54,606 bases of DNA from an uncultured Prevotella sp. GTDB taxonomy: Bacteria; Bacteroidota; Bacteroidia; Bacteroidales; Bacteroidaceae. The stretch spans positions 1 to 54,606 of the forward strand of contig CALIZL010000102.1 in the NCBI GenBank assembly GCA_938028745.1, read 5' to 3'. The position numbers were made by a program, and so were the translations under genes. Below are positions 34,714-42,958 of the stretch, piece by piece. Within the stretch, counting starts at the first letter, position 1; each line of letters begins with the position of its first letter. The notes under the pieces were generated by a model. That model did no database searches. It worked only from the letters and a program-made list of their open reading frames with translations, and was not told the origin of the DNA.

Positions 34714-37176
34714 ATGCGCATAAGGCTACTCCTTATATATATAGCGGTTGGCTTATTGGCCGTTTCCTCTTTGCCAACACGCGCCGCCACATCGTCGGAA
34801 CCGCGCCATTTGGTAAGCGACCCCGACACGTTACGCCAAGGAAAAGACCTTGGCGAGGTGGTTGTGGTGGCTCGCCGAAAGCTTATTCAGATGCGCAACG
34901 ACACCACGCTTATCAACGTGGGCGGGCTACACACCAAGCGGGGCGGTAGCTTGGAGTATCTGTTACGCAAGGTTCCGGGCATGCGCTACGACCGAGTGAC
35001 AGGCCGACTAACCTATAATGGCAAGCCACTTGTTAAGATTAACCTCAACGGCTCTACCTTCATGGGCAACAATATCGCACGAGCCTTGGCCGCCTTGCCT
35101 GCCGAGGCGGTGTCACAACTTAAAATATACGACTTGCTTTCTACCCTCGAAAAGGCCACGGGCATTACCGACGGATTGCAAGAGCTAACGCTCGACATTC
35201 AGACTAAGGACGAATTTAACGGTACCCTTACCACAAACGTTAAGGCCGAACATGGCACGCAGGGGCGACGTAACGACAGTGCGCTGCTTAATTGGTTGCG
35301 GTCTAACGGTGAAAGCTTATCGTTTGGCGTGGCAAGCAGCAACTTGGAGAACACCACAGCCGGCAACGGCAATTACACCAACTCGGTATCCATAGACGGG
35401 AACAAGCATTTTGGCAAGCAATTAAAGCTTAACGCCAGTGCATCGCTTTACGATTTCCATCAAGAAATGCTTGGTTCCAGTTACAGCGAGGAGTATCTCA
35501 CCACAGGAACACGAGCCGATGCCTCGACAAGTAGCACGAACGGGCGCAACACCAGTGGCTCGCTGTGGTTCTTTTCCACTTACGAAATGTCTAAGCGCAG
35601 CCAACTCAACGTGAATTTTTCTGCCAGTCTGTACGGCAACAAGGGCCAAAGTGCGCAAGAAACGCAGCTGTTCGACAAGCGGGCACGCATAGATACCATA
35701 ACGTTGGGTAACGAAGAGAGCATCTCGCGCGGCCATTCCAACAGCTTTAGTGCCTCGGCCGACTTCACTCATGCGTTTGCCGAAGGGGGTACGGCATTGA
35801 GTATTGTGGGTCGAATGGATGCCAACAATGCCCAAAGCACCAGCAATTCGCACAGCAGAACGCATTATCGGCAATTGAAAAACAAGCTGGGAACCGACTC
35901 TTTGCAACTTAGAGAGTTGGAACAGCTATCGCCCACGCAGTCTAGACAAACATCTTTTACCGCACTGCTTACCCAACCGTTGGGCAAAAAGGTGCGCTTG
36001 CAGGCGGGTTGGGGCATTGTTGCGGCCAAGAATTACCGTAAGCAAGACACCTACGACCAGGCTAGGAACAGCCGACAATGGGTGGATAGCCTTAGTAACG
36101 AAAGCAAACTGACGTCTCTTGGGCAAGAGTTTCGACTGACATTCAACTACGATATAGAGCATCTTAGTGCCAATGGCGGCCTTACTTTGCTGCCACAGCG
36201 CAAGCGGTTTCATCAACGATACCACGGCGAAGAGCGCGATACCACCTTACGACACGCCGACTTCAAGCCGATGGCGCATGTGCGGTGGCGTGGAAAGGGC
36301 ATGAGTGTGCGCCTGGAATATTCGGGCTACACCTCGCAACCCAGTGCAGAGATGTTGCTCGCTTTCAGAAACACCACTGACCCCTTGGCTATTCGCGAAG
36401 GAAACCCAAACCTTAAACCCGCGTTCAACAGCATGTTCGACCTAGAATGGGAATACGAACGATGGGGACTTTCGCTAAGTGCCAGCTTCCAAAACACGCT
36501 TAACGACTTTACCGAAGAGATGCGGCTCGACCGCCAGTCGGGTGCGCGCCACTATCGGCAAGTAAACATCAACGGCAACAACAGCTTTAACGCCAACTTG
36601 GGATGGAACAAACAGCTGGGTTTATGGAACTTGGGGATTAGCATGGCATTGGGGTTGCGGCGCGAAGTGTCGCTCAATGGCGACGAAACCGAGGCCGAAG
36701 TGACGAAAAGCATCACCAAAATGCGTGAAGGAGAGGTACTCTTGCTATGCGGATTTGTGCCAAAATGGGGCGACATAACGTTTAGCGCACACTGGCAACC
36801 ACGCTTTTCGCACAACATTCAGACACAAACGCGCACCAAAAACCATGATTTTTCGCTAAGCGTTAACGCTATGGCTGACTTGCCTTTCGACCTAGAACTC
36901 TCTACCGATGCCTCTTGTTACCTGCATCGGGGCACAATGACCAGCAGCGATGCCGACCAATGGCTGTGGAACATGTCGTTGGCTTGGAGTTTCCTTCGTA
37001 GTAAGCAGGCCACCCTAACCCTTAGTTGGAACGACATTCTTAATCGTCGGCAAAGTCTCGAACGCACTGCATCGGCCACAGGATTTAACGAAAGCTATCG
37101 TCCCGTAATTAAAAGCTACGTGCTACTGTCGTTTAGCTACCAGCTTAACTTTAAGAAGAAGGAGGGTAATTCATAG
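34714..37176 (+). CDS. Outer-membrane beta-barrel protein, TonB-receptor-like
   Basis: An 820-residue outer-membrane protein of the OMP_b-brl_3 / TonB-receptor-like type. It has a signal peptide (LLLIYIAVGLLAVSSLPTRAA) and a short linker with GEVVVVARRKL, where the TonB box would be. A plug follows (about 65-150, LEYLLRKVPGMRYDRVTGRLTYNGKPLVKINLNGSTFMG, ALPAEAVSQLKIYD). The rest is a long beta barrel with alternating aromatic residues. The C-terminal strand (YVLLSFSYQLNFKKKEGNS) does not end in Phe. No SusD or lipoprotein partner is adjacent, so the ligand is unknown. Confidence 0.83.
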   Translation: MRIRLLLIYIAVGLLAVSSLPTRAATSSEPRHLVSDPDTLRQGKDLGEVVVVARRKLIQMRNDTTLINVGGLHTKRGGSLEYLLRKVPGMRYDRVTGRLTYNGKPLVKINLNGSTFMGNNIARALAALPAEAVSQLKIYDLLSTLEKATGITDGLQELTLDIQTKDEFNGTLTTNVKAEHGTQGRRNDSALLNWLRSNGESLSFGVASSNLENTTAGNGNYTNSVSIDGNKHFGKQLKLNASASLYDFHQEMLGSSYSEEYLTTGTRADASTSSTNGRNTSGSLWFFSTYEMSKRSQLNVNFSASLYGNKGQSAQETQLFDKRARIDTITLGNEESISRGHSNSFSASADFTHAFAEGGTALSIVGRMDANNAQSTSNSHSRTHYRQLKNKLGTDSLQLRELEQLSPTQSRQTSFTALLTQPLGKKVRLQAGWGIVAAKNYRKQDTYDQARNSRQWVDSLSNESKLTSLGQEFRLTFNYDIEHLSANGGLTLLPQRKRFHQRYHGEERDTTLRHADFKPMAHVRWRGKGMSVRLEYSGYTSQPSAEMLLAFRNTTDPLAIREGNPNLKPAFNSMFDLEWEYERWGLSLSASFQNTLNDFTEEMRLDRQSGARHYRQVNINGNNSFNANLGWNKQLGLWNLGISMALGLRREVSLNGDETEAEVTKSITKMREGEVLLLCGFVPKWGDITFSAHWQPRFSHNIQTQTRTKNHDFSLSVNAMADLPFDLELSTDASCYLHRGTMTSSDADQWLWNMSLAWSFLRSKQATLTLSWNDILNRRQSLERTASATGFNESYRPVIKSYVLLSFSYQLNFKKKEGNS

Positions 37177-37276
37177 ATGGTTAGAGCCTGCAACTTGTTC
37201 CGTTAAGGCATGATTGCTTTTAATCGGACAGGGCACGCACGCGTTTCTGCAACTCTTTTCATGGTATTTTATTTGT

Positions 37277-37888
37277 TTAATTGTTAAGCATTGGTTTAAT
37301 AATTCTCTTCATCCAGCCTGGCATTGCATCTACATCTTTGGCCAAACTCTCCTTATCAGTTTCTTTGGCAATGAGTTCACGGATGATTTGTATTTCAGAA
37401 TCTCCTATGTTTTCTTGCTTTAAGGCTCGAAGTGCCTGTGTTAATAAGGCAATCAGCCGTGTCTTGTAGCAGAAATTCTTTGGCACGCCACGTTTTAGCA
37501 CTACTTGGCGATTGGCTAGTTTAATCGTTCTTTCACTCCCTGATGTTAGATAAGAATAGTTCATTGGAACTTGAGTAGAAAGTCCCAACGCATTTAAAGC
37601 GGTAGTTCCTGATGGTAGCACCTCTGCATTGTCTCGCATGGCAATAGCCTGAACAATTTTCTCAATAGATGGAAGTACCAAACCAAACCTGCTCTTTCTG
37701 GGCTTTACATAGATGCCTTGTGCCATTTTGAATAGTACTCCGCTTTCAGTCAGCTCTGCCAACGTGCTTCCTACAAACTCAGAATGATACTCTGGGTAGT
37801 CAGAACGGAACAGCACGCTATCGACAGGCAATGCTTTAATTCTCGATTTTAAAGTTTTACTCTCTTCAATATAGCTCTCCTTGTTCAT
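37277..37888 (-). CDS. DUF6088 / AbiEi-antitoxin-like protein, orphan
   Basis: A 203-residue protein. The start at 37888 (MNKESYIEESKTLKSRI) is favoured; the frame continues 36 bp upstream. An N-terminal winged-helix region (about 10-65, with STLAELTESGVLFKMAQGIYVKPRKSRFG) precedes the AbiEi_4-like domain containing AMRDNAEVLPSGTTALNALGLSTQVPMNYSYLTSGSERTI, as in DUF6088 proteins. Relatives are antitoxins of type IV AbiE systems and repress their operon. The expected nucleotidyltransferase toxin (AbiEii) should follow, but only the convergent outer-membrane gene lies there. It is therefore either an orphan antitoxin or a regulator. Confidence 0.78.
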   Translation of the reverse strand: MNKESYIEESKTLKSRIKALPVDSVLFRSDYPEYHSEFVGSTLAELTESGVLFKMAQGIYVKPRKSRFGLVLPSIEKIVQAIAMRDNAEVLPSGTTALNALGLSTQVPMNYSYLTSGSERTIKLANRQVVLKRGVPKNFCYKTRLIALLTQALRALKQENIGDSEIQIIRELIAKETDKESLAKDVDAMPGWMKRIIKPMLNN

Positions 37889-38034
37889 ACGACCTTTGAA
37901 ATTTTGCAGATTCTTCAAATGCAAAGATAGTCAATTATATCCAAATAGTAATGATGTTGATATGTTTTTGTTTCATCAAGTCAGGTTCAACAAATCATGA
38001 ATCTGCCAATCTTTAATCTTAAATTGAACTCAAA

Positions 38035-38160
38035 ACTTACGGCCTATCAACTCACTGGCTTATCATCTCACGAAAACCCAACAACTCCCGAATACATCAA
38101 CTCACCAGCTTACAAGCTTACAAACTCATCGACTCATAAGCTTATCAACTCATCAACTTA
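38035..38160. repeat. Octamer array
   Basis: AACTCACTGGCTTATCATCTCAC, AACTCACC, AGCTTACAAGCTTAC and AACTCATC units lie between the DUF6088 gene and hairpin element H copy 3. The segment 37889-38034 shows nothing else. Confidence 0.65.
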
Positions 38161-38357
38161 AACCCCAATCGGTCGTTAGACCGCTTACCTATTATTTTAG
38201 GTTGTTTCCATCGCTTCCTGTTCATCTTTCGTTTGCTTGTCGGCATCTTGCCTGTCTTATTCTCTCGACGTAGCCCGCTACGCCTTCAAGAACAAGACAG
38301 GCAATATGCTCAACAATCAAACAAAATCTGCACAGGCTCTAACGACCGATTTGGGTT
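38161..38357. mobile_element. Hairpin element H, copy 3
   Basis: 197 bp bounded by 20-bp inverted repeats: AACCCCAATCGGTCGTTAGA on the left and, reverse-complemented, AACCCAAATCGGTCGTTAGA on the right. The arms GCCTGTCTTATTCTC and AAGAACAAGACAGGC flank the centre CGTAG-CCCG-CTACG and then CCTTCAAGAA. Length and centre match copy 1, but the terminal repeats differ in sequence. A different base pair occupies the central stem (CGTAG/CTACG against CATAG/CTATG). Confidence 0.68.
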
Positions 38358-38484
38358 AAAAACTCAAAACTTAAATTGTTATTATTTATTTTACAATATC
38401 GTTCTAATTTTCATTCCGTTCTAGCGAAAACATTGGTCAAAAAGTAGGTAAATAGCTACTGTTTTTAACCTTACGTGCCTTTCG

Positions 38485-39004
38485 TTTTGTCCATTTTAAG
38501 GCATAGGGCCTGCATTTTGCACCATTTTGCCTTTCTTGTTTGGTTGCCAACTCATGATTTTTCACGCCCAAATACACGATTTTTGCCCCTAAAACTCCAC
38601 TTTTTGACGGCTATTTTTCCCTTTCGAGCCATGTGTTTCATGATTCTAAGACGTTATATTTATACCATCACGGCGGATTTTTATGCTTATCGTCTCGCAT
38701 TTAGCAGCAAATTGCACTGCATTTAGCGGCAAAATACCTTGCATTTAGCACCAAAACGCCTTGCGTTTTGCACCAAAATGCACTGTGTTTTGCGGCATAT
38801 TGCACAGTATCTTGCTGTAAATAGGCCCAAAACTGGTACAAATGGCGGTTCTTTTAAATAAAAATTCATTTTGCCGCATTCGCATAGTAGTCCCTTTTTG
38901 CATCAAAACTAACCTTCGCGAGAATCGATTATTTGGGGCAAGGTGCGCGGTTGGTGGCCAGAAAGGGTACTCATAATGTTAAAATTTGCACCGAAAAACG
39001 GACA
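38485..39004 (+). mobile_element. Dispersed minisatellite element (element R, copy d)
   Basis: A 520-bp copy between TTTTGTCCATTTTAAG and the inverted CCGAAAAACGGACA end, with shared leader sequence from about 38385. The core at 38695-38826 has about six 22-bp units (TTGCATTTAGCACCAAAACGCC type). The trailer carries CCTTCGCGAGAATCGATT and ACTCATAATGTTAAAAT as in the other copies. It lies only about 130 bp from hairpin element copy 3. Confidence 0.77.
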
Positions 39005-39315
39005 TTCTTTTTGAGGATTGACGATTTGATAGGTTGGCGAATGTTCCAGTAGACCGGTTAATGAATTTTCCATTTGACCAGATAATGTACTTCTCAGTTG
39101 ACTTGTTACAAGGTGGGCAAGTTGATGGGTGTGGCTTTTTTAGCCCTTCTTAGTTCGATGCGTTTGCGAGTTTGCTAATGTGCTAGTTGGTTCGTTAATG
39201 CGTTTACCCACCGATGAATGGCAAGCTAATTTGGTTTGTTATGCAAATACCCAGTAGATTTGCTGGCTTTTGATAAAGGCAGTGAAGAGCAACACAAGGA
39301 ACAACGATTGAACCT

Positions 39316-39345
39316 TTGCAGGGAATTTTTAGAACATGCCTTAAT
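39316..39345. repeat. Solo end of hairpin element H
   Basis: GGAATTTTTAGAACATGCCTTAA is a single terminus of the copy 1/copy 2 type, without a partner nearby. A 95-codon frame (39236-39523) reads through it and is therefore unlikely to be an intact gene. The preceding DNA, 39005-39200, is weakly octamer-like. Confidence 0.5.
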
Positions 39346-39522
39346 TCCTTGTAACTTACAAAAGCCAAAAAAATGGGGCAATGACTTTCGTTTTCAAAAT
39401 AAAATGACGATATTTGCATACTGCTTAGCAGTGGCCGAAGTTGCCGATGATAACAGCTGTTGGCACAAATGGCGGGCGAAAGCTGAAAAGACAGTAATTC
39501 AAGAACGTTTTTGGCGGACCTG

Positions 39523-39672
39523 ATGGGCAACGCCAAGCTGGCTTGGAGCATTGCCCCTGGCGAGAAATTGGAAATCGCCTACACGGAGTGCTTGGCAAAG
39601 CGGAAAGGCAAAAACGCACTTTTGAAGAACAAGAAAACGAACAACAATACGCAAAAACATGAGCTATTTTAG
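39523..39672 (+). CDS. Possible small upstream ORF or gene remnant
   Basis: A 49-codon frame (MGNAKLAWSIAPGEKLEIAYTE ... ending QKHELF), Lys-rich at its end. It overlaps the start of the secreted nuclease gene by 14 bp and overlaps the stop of the frame ending at 39523 by one base (TGATG). Composition is protein-like, but I recognise no family. It may be a coupled leader ORF or the frameshifted 3' end of a lost gene. Confidence 0.25.
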   Translation: MGNAKLAWSIAPGEKLEIAYTECLAKRKGKNALLKNKKTNNNTQKHELF

Positions 39673-40711
39673 AAGGATGCTTGCCTTGGCGGCCTTGCTT
39701 GTGGTCGCCTTATCGGCAGCGGCACAAAAGAAATTCGCGGTTTACGCCGCAGGATTTTACAACCAAGAAAACCTGTTTGACACTTGCCACGATGAGGGCA
39801 AGCGCGATTACGAGTTTCTGCCAAGTGGCTCGTACAAATGGAATGGCATGAAATACACCCACAAACTGCACAACATGGCACGCGCTTTGGCCGATATGGG
39901 TACCGATGTGCTGCCTGGCGTGGGGTGCGCCGTTATTGGATTGGCAGAGGTGGAGAACGCAAAAGTGCTGACCGACCTCACTGCGCAACCCGAATTGGCG
40001 GCTCGTGGATATAAGTTTTGCCACATAGAAGGGCCCGACCGCCGCGGCATCGACTGCGCATTGCTATACAACCCTGCACTTTTCGCGGTGCGCAACGTTA
40101 AGCTTGTGCCCTACGTGCAAAGCTTGGAGAAGGATAGTGCTTTCTATACGCGTGGTTTTTTAACGGTGAGCGGCACGCTGGCAGGCGAACATGTAACAGT
40201 GGTGGTATGCCATTTGCCCAGTAGGTTTAGCGATTCTTTCTATCGCGAGCAGGGCGCAAGGCAGATTTTGGCCATTCGCGACTCCGTTCAACGCGAGGAC
40301 AAAGACTGCAAAGTGCTGATAATGGGCGACATGAACGACGACCCGATGGACAAAAGCATCAGCCAAGGCCTGCGTGGAAAAGCCAACATGAGCGAGGTGG
40401 GCGAGGGCGATATGTATAACCCTTGGTACAATGTGCTGACCAAAGAGGGGGTGGGTACGTTGCAATTTCAGGGCTCGTGGAACTTGTTCGACCAGATATT
40501 GCTCTCTAAAAACCTGCTCAACGCCAATGGCTCGAAAGACTTTACGGCACTAAAATATTGGAAAAACCAAATATTTAAACGCGATTACCTCTTCCAAACC
40601 GAGGGCAAGTATAAGGGGATGCCTAAACGAACAACGGCAGGAGGCGTGTGGCTCGATGGTTTTAGCGACCACCTTCCCGTGGTGGTTTATCTGGTAAAAG
40701 AGAAAGAATAG
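39659..40711 (+). CDS. Secreted endonuclease/exonuclease/phosphatase-family enzyme
   Basis: A 350-residue exported member of the EEP superfamily. The signal peptide is MLALAALLVVALSAAAQ. The metal and catalytic motifs appear in order: YNQENLFDT (Asn/Glu region, residues about 35-43), GLAEVENAKVL with the metal-binding Glu (about 100), the RGIDCALLYNP block, GEHVTVVVCHLPSR with a catalytic His, IMGDMNDDP (Asp/Asn pair) and the C-terminal FSDHLPVVV with the catalytic Asp-His. It should hydrolyse phosphodiester or phosphomonoester bonds outside the cytoplasm; the substrate is unknown. It is followed by the glycosylase and udk genes on the same strand. Confidence 0.88.
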   Translation: MSYFRRMLALAALLVVALSAAAQKKFAVYAAGFYNQENLFDTCHDEGKRDYEFLPSGSYKWNGMKYTHKLHNMARALADMGTDVLPGVGCAVIGLAEVENAKVLTDLTAQPELAARGYKFCHIEGPDRRGIDCALLYNPALFAVRNVKLVPYVQSLEKDSAFYTRGFLTVSGTLAGEHVTVVVCHLPSRFSDSFYREQGARQILAIRDSVQREDKDCKVLIMGDMNDDPMDKSISQGLRGKANMSEVGEGDMYNPWYNVLTKEGVGTLQFQGSWNLFDQILLSKNLLNANGSKDFTALKYWKNQIFKRDYLFQTEGKYKGMPKRTTAGGVWLDGFSDHLPVVVYLVKEKE

Positions 40712-40756
40712 CAGGCAGACAGGCCTTTATGGCGTTAAACGCCGCGTTAAACAATA

Positions 40757-41332
40757 ATGGTAGAACGACACCCTTTGAAACCTTTTTTGCCCAATGGATG
40801 CAAGCTGTTAATGCTGGGCAGTTTCCCGCCTTCGCAAAAGCGATGGTGTATGAACTTCTTTTATCCCAACTTCACCAACGACATGTGGCGCATCTTTGGC
40901 TTGGCGTTCTTCGAAGATAAGCAACACTTCGTGGATGAGGCCAACAAAACGTTTAAGCTAGACGAGCTGAAAGCCTTTCTTACAGCAAAGGGCGTGGGCA
41001 TATACGATACGGCAACGGCTGTGAACCGCACCACGGGGACAGCTGCCGACAAAGACCTTGAAGTGATAGAACCCACCAACCTCGACGAGCTTTTGCTGCA
41101 AGTGCCCGCTTGTAAGAATGTGGTAGTTACGGGACAGCTGGCTGCCGATGTGCTTAGGGCGCACTTCGGCATTGCCGAACAGCCCAAGGTTGGGGCGTAT
41201 GTGCCGTTTGTCTTTAAGCCCGACGGACGCGAAATGCGGCTCTACCGCATGCCAAGCTCTTCGCGTGCCTATCCGCTTAAAGTGGAGAAGAAAACCGAAT
41301 GGTACAAGGCGATGTTTGAAGAAACGTTATAA
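40757..41332 (+). CDS. Uracil-DNA glycosylase superfamily protein (Mug/TDG-like)
   Basis: A 191-residue protein of the UDG superfamily. The entry motif LLMLGSFPPS corresponds to motif 1. FFYPNFTNDMWRIFG follows, then GIYDTATAVNRTTG, and VVVTGQLAAD in the middle. The motif 2 region is RMPSSSRAYPLKVEKK, with Ser where many families have His-Pro-Ser. It probably removes mismatched uracil or thymine. It is 45 bp after the secreted nuclease gene and 70 bp before udk, in the same direction. The exact subfamily is not settled by eye. Confidence 0.75.
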   Translation: MVERHPLKPFLPNGCKLLMLGSFPPSQKRWCMNFFYPNFTNDMWRIFGLAFFEDKQHFVDEANKTFKLDELKAFLTAKGVGIYDTATAVNRTTGTAADKDLEVIEPTNLDELLLQVPACKNVVVTGQLAADVLRAHFGIAEQPKVGAYVPFVFKPDGREMRLYRMPSSSRAYPLKVEKKTEWYKAMFEETL

Positions 41333-41402
41333 CAATGGGCTTATAGGTGTGAAGAAAATTGTAAACAGGACAACAATATCCACTCAATAAAAGTATAACA
41401 CG

Positions 41403-42026
41403 ATGCAAAAGACAACGATAATAGGTATTGCTGGCGGAACAGGTTCGGGCAAAACAACGGTGGTGAAGAAAATAGCAGAGGCGTTGCCACCCCATTATGT
41501 GGCGGTGGTTCCACTCGATTCGTATTACAACGACACGTCGGACATGACCGAAGAAGAACGGCATGCCATTAACTTCGACCACCCCGACGCTTTCGATTGG
41601 AAACTGCTGACCAAGCATGTTAACGACCTTCGTAGTGGGGTTGCCATCGAACAGCCCACATATTCGTACCTGCTTTGTAACCGCTTAAAGGAAACGGTGC
41701 ACGTTGAACCTAAGCCCGTTATCATCATCGAGGGCATCATGACCTTGCTGAACAAACGCCTACGCGACATCATGGACTTGAAAGTGTTTGTTGATGCCGA
41801 CCCCGACGAGCGGTTGATACGTAACATTCAGCGCGATACCATCGACCGTGGCCGAACGGTTTCGATGGTGGTGGAACGTTATTTGGAGGTACTCAAACCC
41901 ATGCACGAGCAGTTTATCGAACCTACCAAACGCTATGCCGACTTGATTATACCGCAAGGCGGCGAAAACGAGAAGGGTATCAACATCTTGTGTAGCTATA
42001 TCGAGGGGCTTGTTCCTGTGGAGTAA
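41403..42026 (+). CDS. udk: Uridine kinase
   Basis: A 207-residue uridine/cytidine kinase of pyrimidine salvage, using ATP or GTP. The Walker A motif is GIAGGTGSGKTT (residues 7-18). FDHPDAFDW, PVIIIEGIMTLLN and the lid motif RLIRNIQRDTIDRGRT are diagnostic. Length is normal. It follows the glycosylase gene and precedes a 214-bp gap containing a strong promoter for the next gene. Confidence 0.96.
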   Translation: MQKTTIIGIAGGTGSGKTTVVKKIAEALPPHYVAVVPLDSYYNDTSDMTEEERHAINFDHPDAFDWKLLTKHVNDLRSGVAIEQPTYSYLLCNRLKETVHVEPKPVIIIEGIMTLLNKRLRDIMDLKVFVDADPDERLIRNIQRDTIDRGRTVSMVVERYLEVLKPMHEQFIEPTKRYADLIIPQGGENEKGINILCSYIEGLVPVE

Positions 42027-42162
42027 GCTCCCACAAACAACTCGTTAAGTTGTCAACTTATTAGCCTATCAACTTGTCGTCTTTTGCGCCTGTAAAATCT
42101 CATTCTGCTTGCGATAAATCAATAAAAATTGCTAAACGCCTAGTTTTTTTGTATGAAACTAT

Positions 42163-42192
42163 TGCAAAGTATTTGCTTTTATGCTATCTTTG
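42163..42192 (+). promoter_or_regulatory. Promoter of the coiled-coil protein gene
   Basis: TTGC at 42163 and TATCTTTG at 42185-42192, about 18-19 bp apart, 48 bp before the start codon. Confidence 0.65.
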
Positions 42193-42240
42193 CAATATAA
42201 TTAGAGAAAAGAATATTAATTTAGAAAATCAGTTTTAGCA

Positions 42241-42666
42241 ATGAAGAGATTTATACTAGCGTCTATCATGATGCTTTCATTAGGGGTAACAGTCTACGCA
42301 GACAATCAGGAAATCCGAGATTTGAAGACCCAACAAAAGGCATTGAAGTTGCAAACGCAGCTTACCAACACCCAATTGCAATACGAAAAGGCAATAGCTT
42401 CGCTAGCCGAACTAAGAAAGAAGGCAGCCGATGTCAATGCAGAGGCTAATGCAAGTGTGGTTACTGGGTTGAGTACTCGTGATGCCGAGGCTACCGCCAA
42501 GGCAGCCAAGGCTAGGGCAAAAACGCTTAAAGAAGTAACCAAGATGAACAAGAAGCTGGCCAAGGAGCAGAAGAAGGTGGAGAAACTAGAAAAGAAAATG
42601 GAAAAGATTCAAGACAAAATTTCCAAGCTGAACCAAAAAGTTGAGTTTGTTGGAGGTTGGAGATAA
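42241..42666 (+). CDS. Small periplasmic coiled-coil protein
   Basis: A 141-residue exported protein with a signal peptide (MKRFILASIMMLSLGVTVYA). The mature part is almost entirely a Lys/Ala/Glu-rich coiled coil in two segments (about 25-65 and 85-132), separated by an Ala/Thr-rich stretch around ASVVTGLSTRDAEA. It ends KVEFVGGWR. No family function is known to me. A strong promoter and a terminator make it a monocistronic, probably abundant product. Confidence 0.8.
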   Translation: MKRFILASIMMLSLGVTVYADNQEIRDLKTQQKALKLQTQLTNTQLQYEKAIASLAELRKKAADVNAEANASVVTGLSTRDAEATAKAAKARAKTLKEVTKMNKKLAKEQKKVEKLEKKMEKIQDKISKLNQKVEFVGGWR

Positions 42667-42697
42667 GCTCCATTAGATTCTTGTTTAAGAAGTAATA

Positions 42698-42732
42698 AGG
42701 CAGGGTGAGGAGTATTCCTCGCCCTGTTTTCG
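42698..42732 (+). terminator. Terminator of the coiled-coil protein gene
   Basis: CAGGGTGAGGA and TCCTCGCCCTG pair around a short loop and are followed by TTTTCGTG. Confidence 0.75.
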
Positions 42733-42958
42733 TGTAATGCTGGTTCTGGAAATTAGCTTTGTTGGCTTTAAATCTAGTAGTTGAATGGCTTGTATTGCTG
42801 ATAATTAGTGATACAACCCATAGCCGTTCCCACCAATCATCCTTTCTTCCGCCTGCTCTTTACGGGTTGCTCCCTTGTTTGTTTCAATCTTTTTTTATAA
42901 CTTCGCAGTTGGTTAAGGCAGTTTCTATTGAAGCCGTTTGCATCCAGTTAAACAAGAC

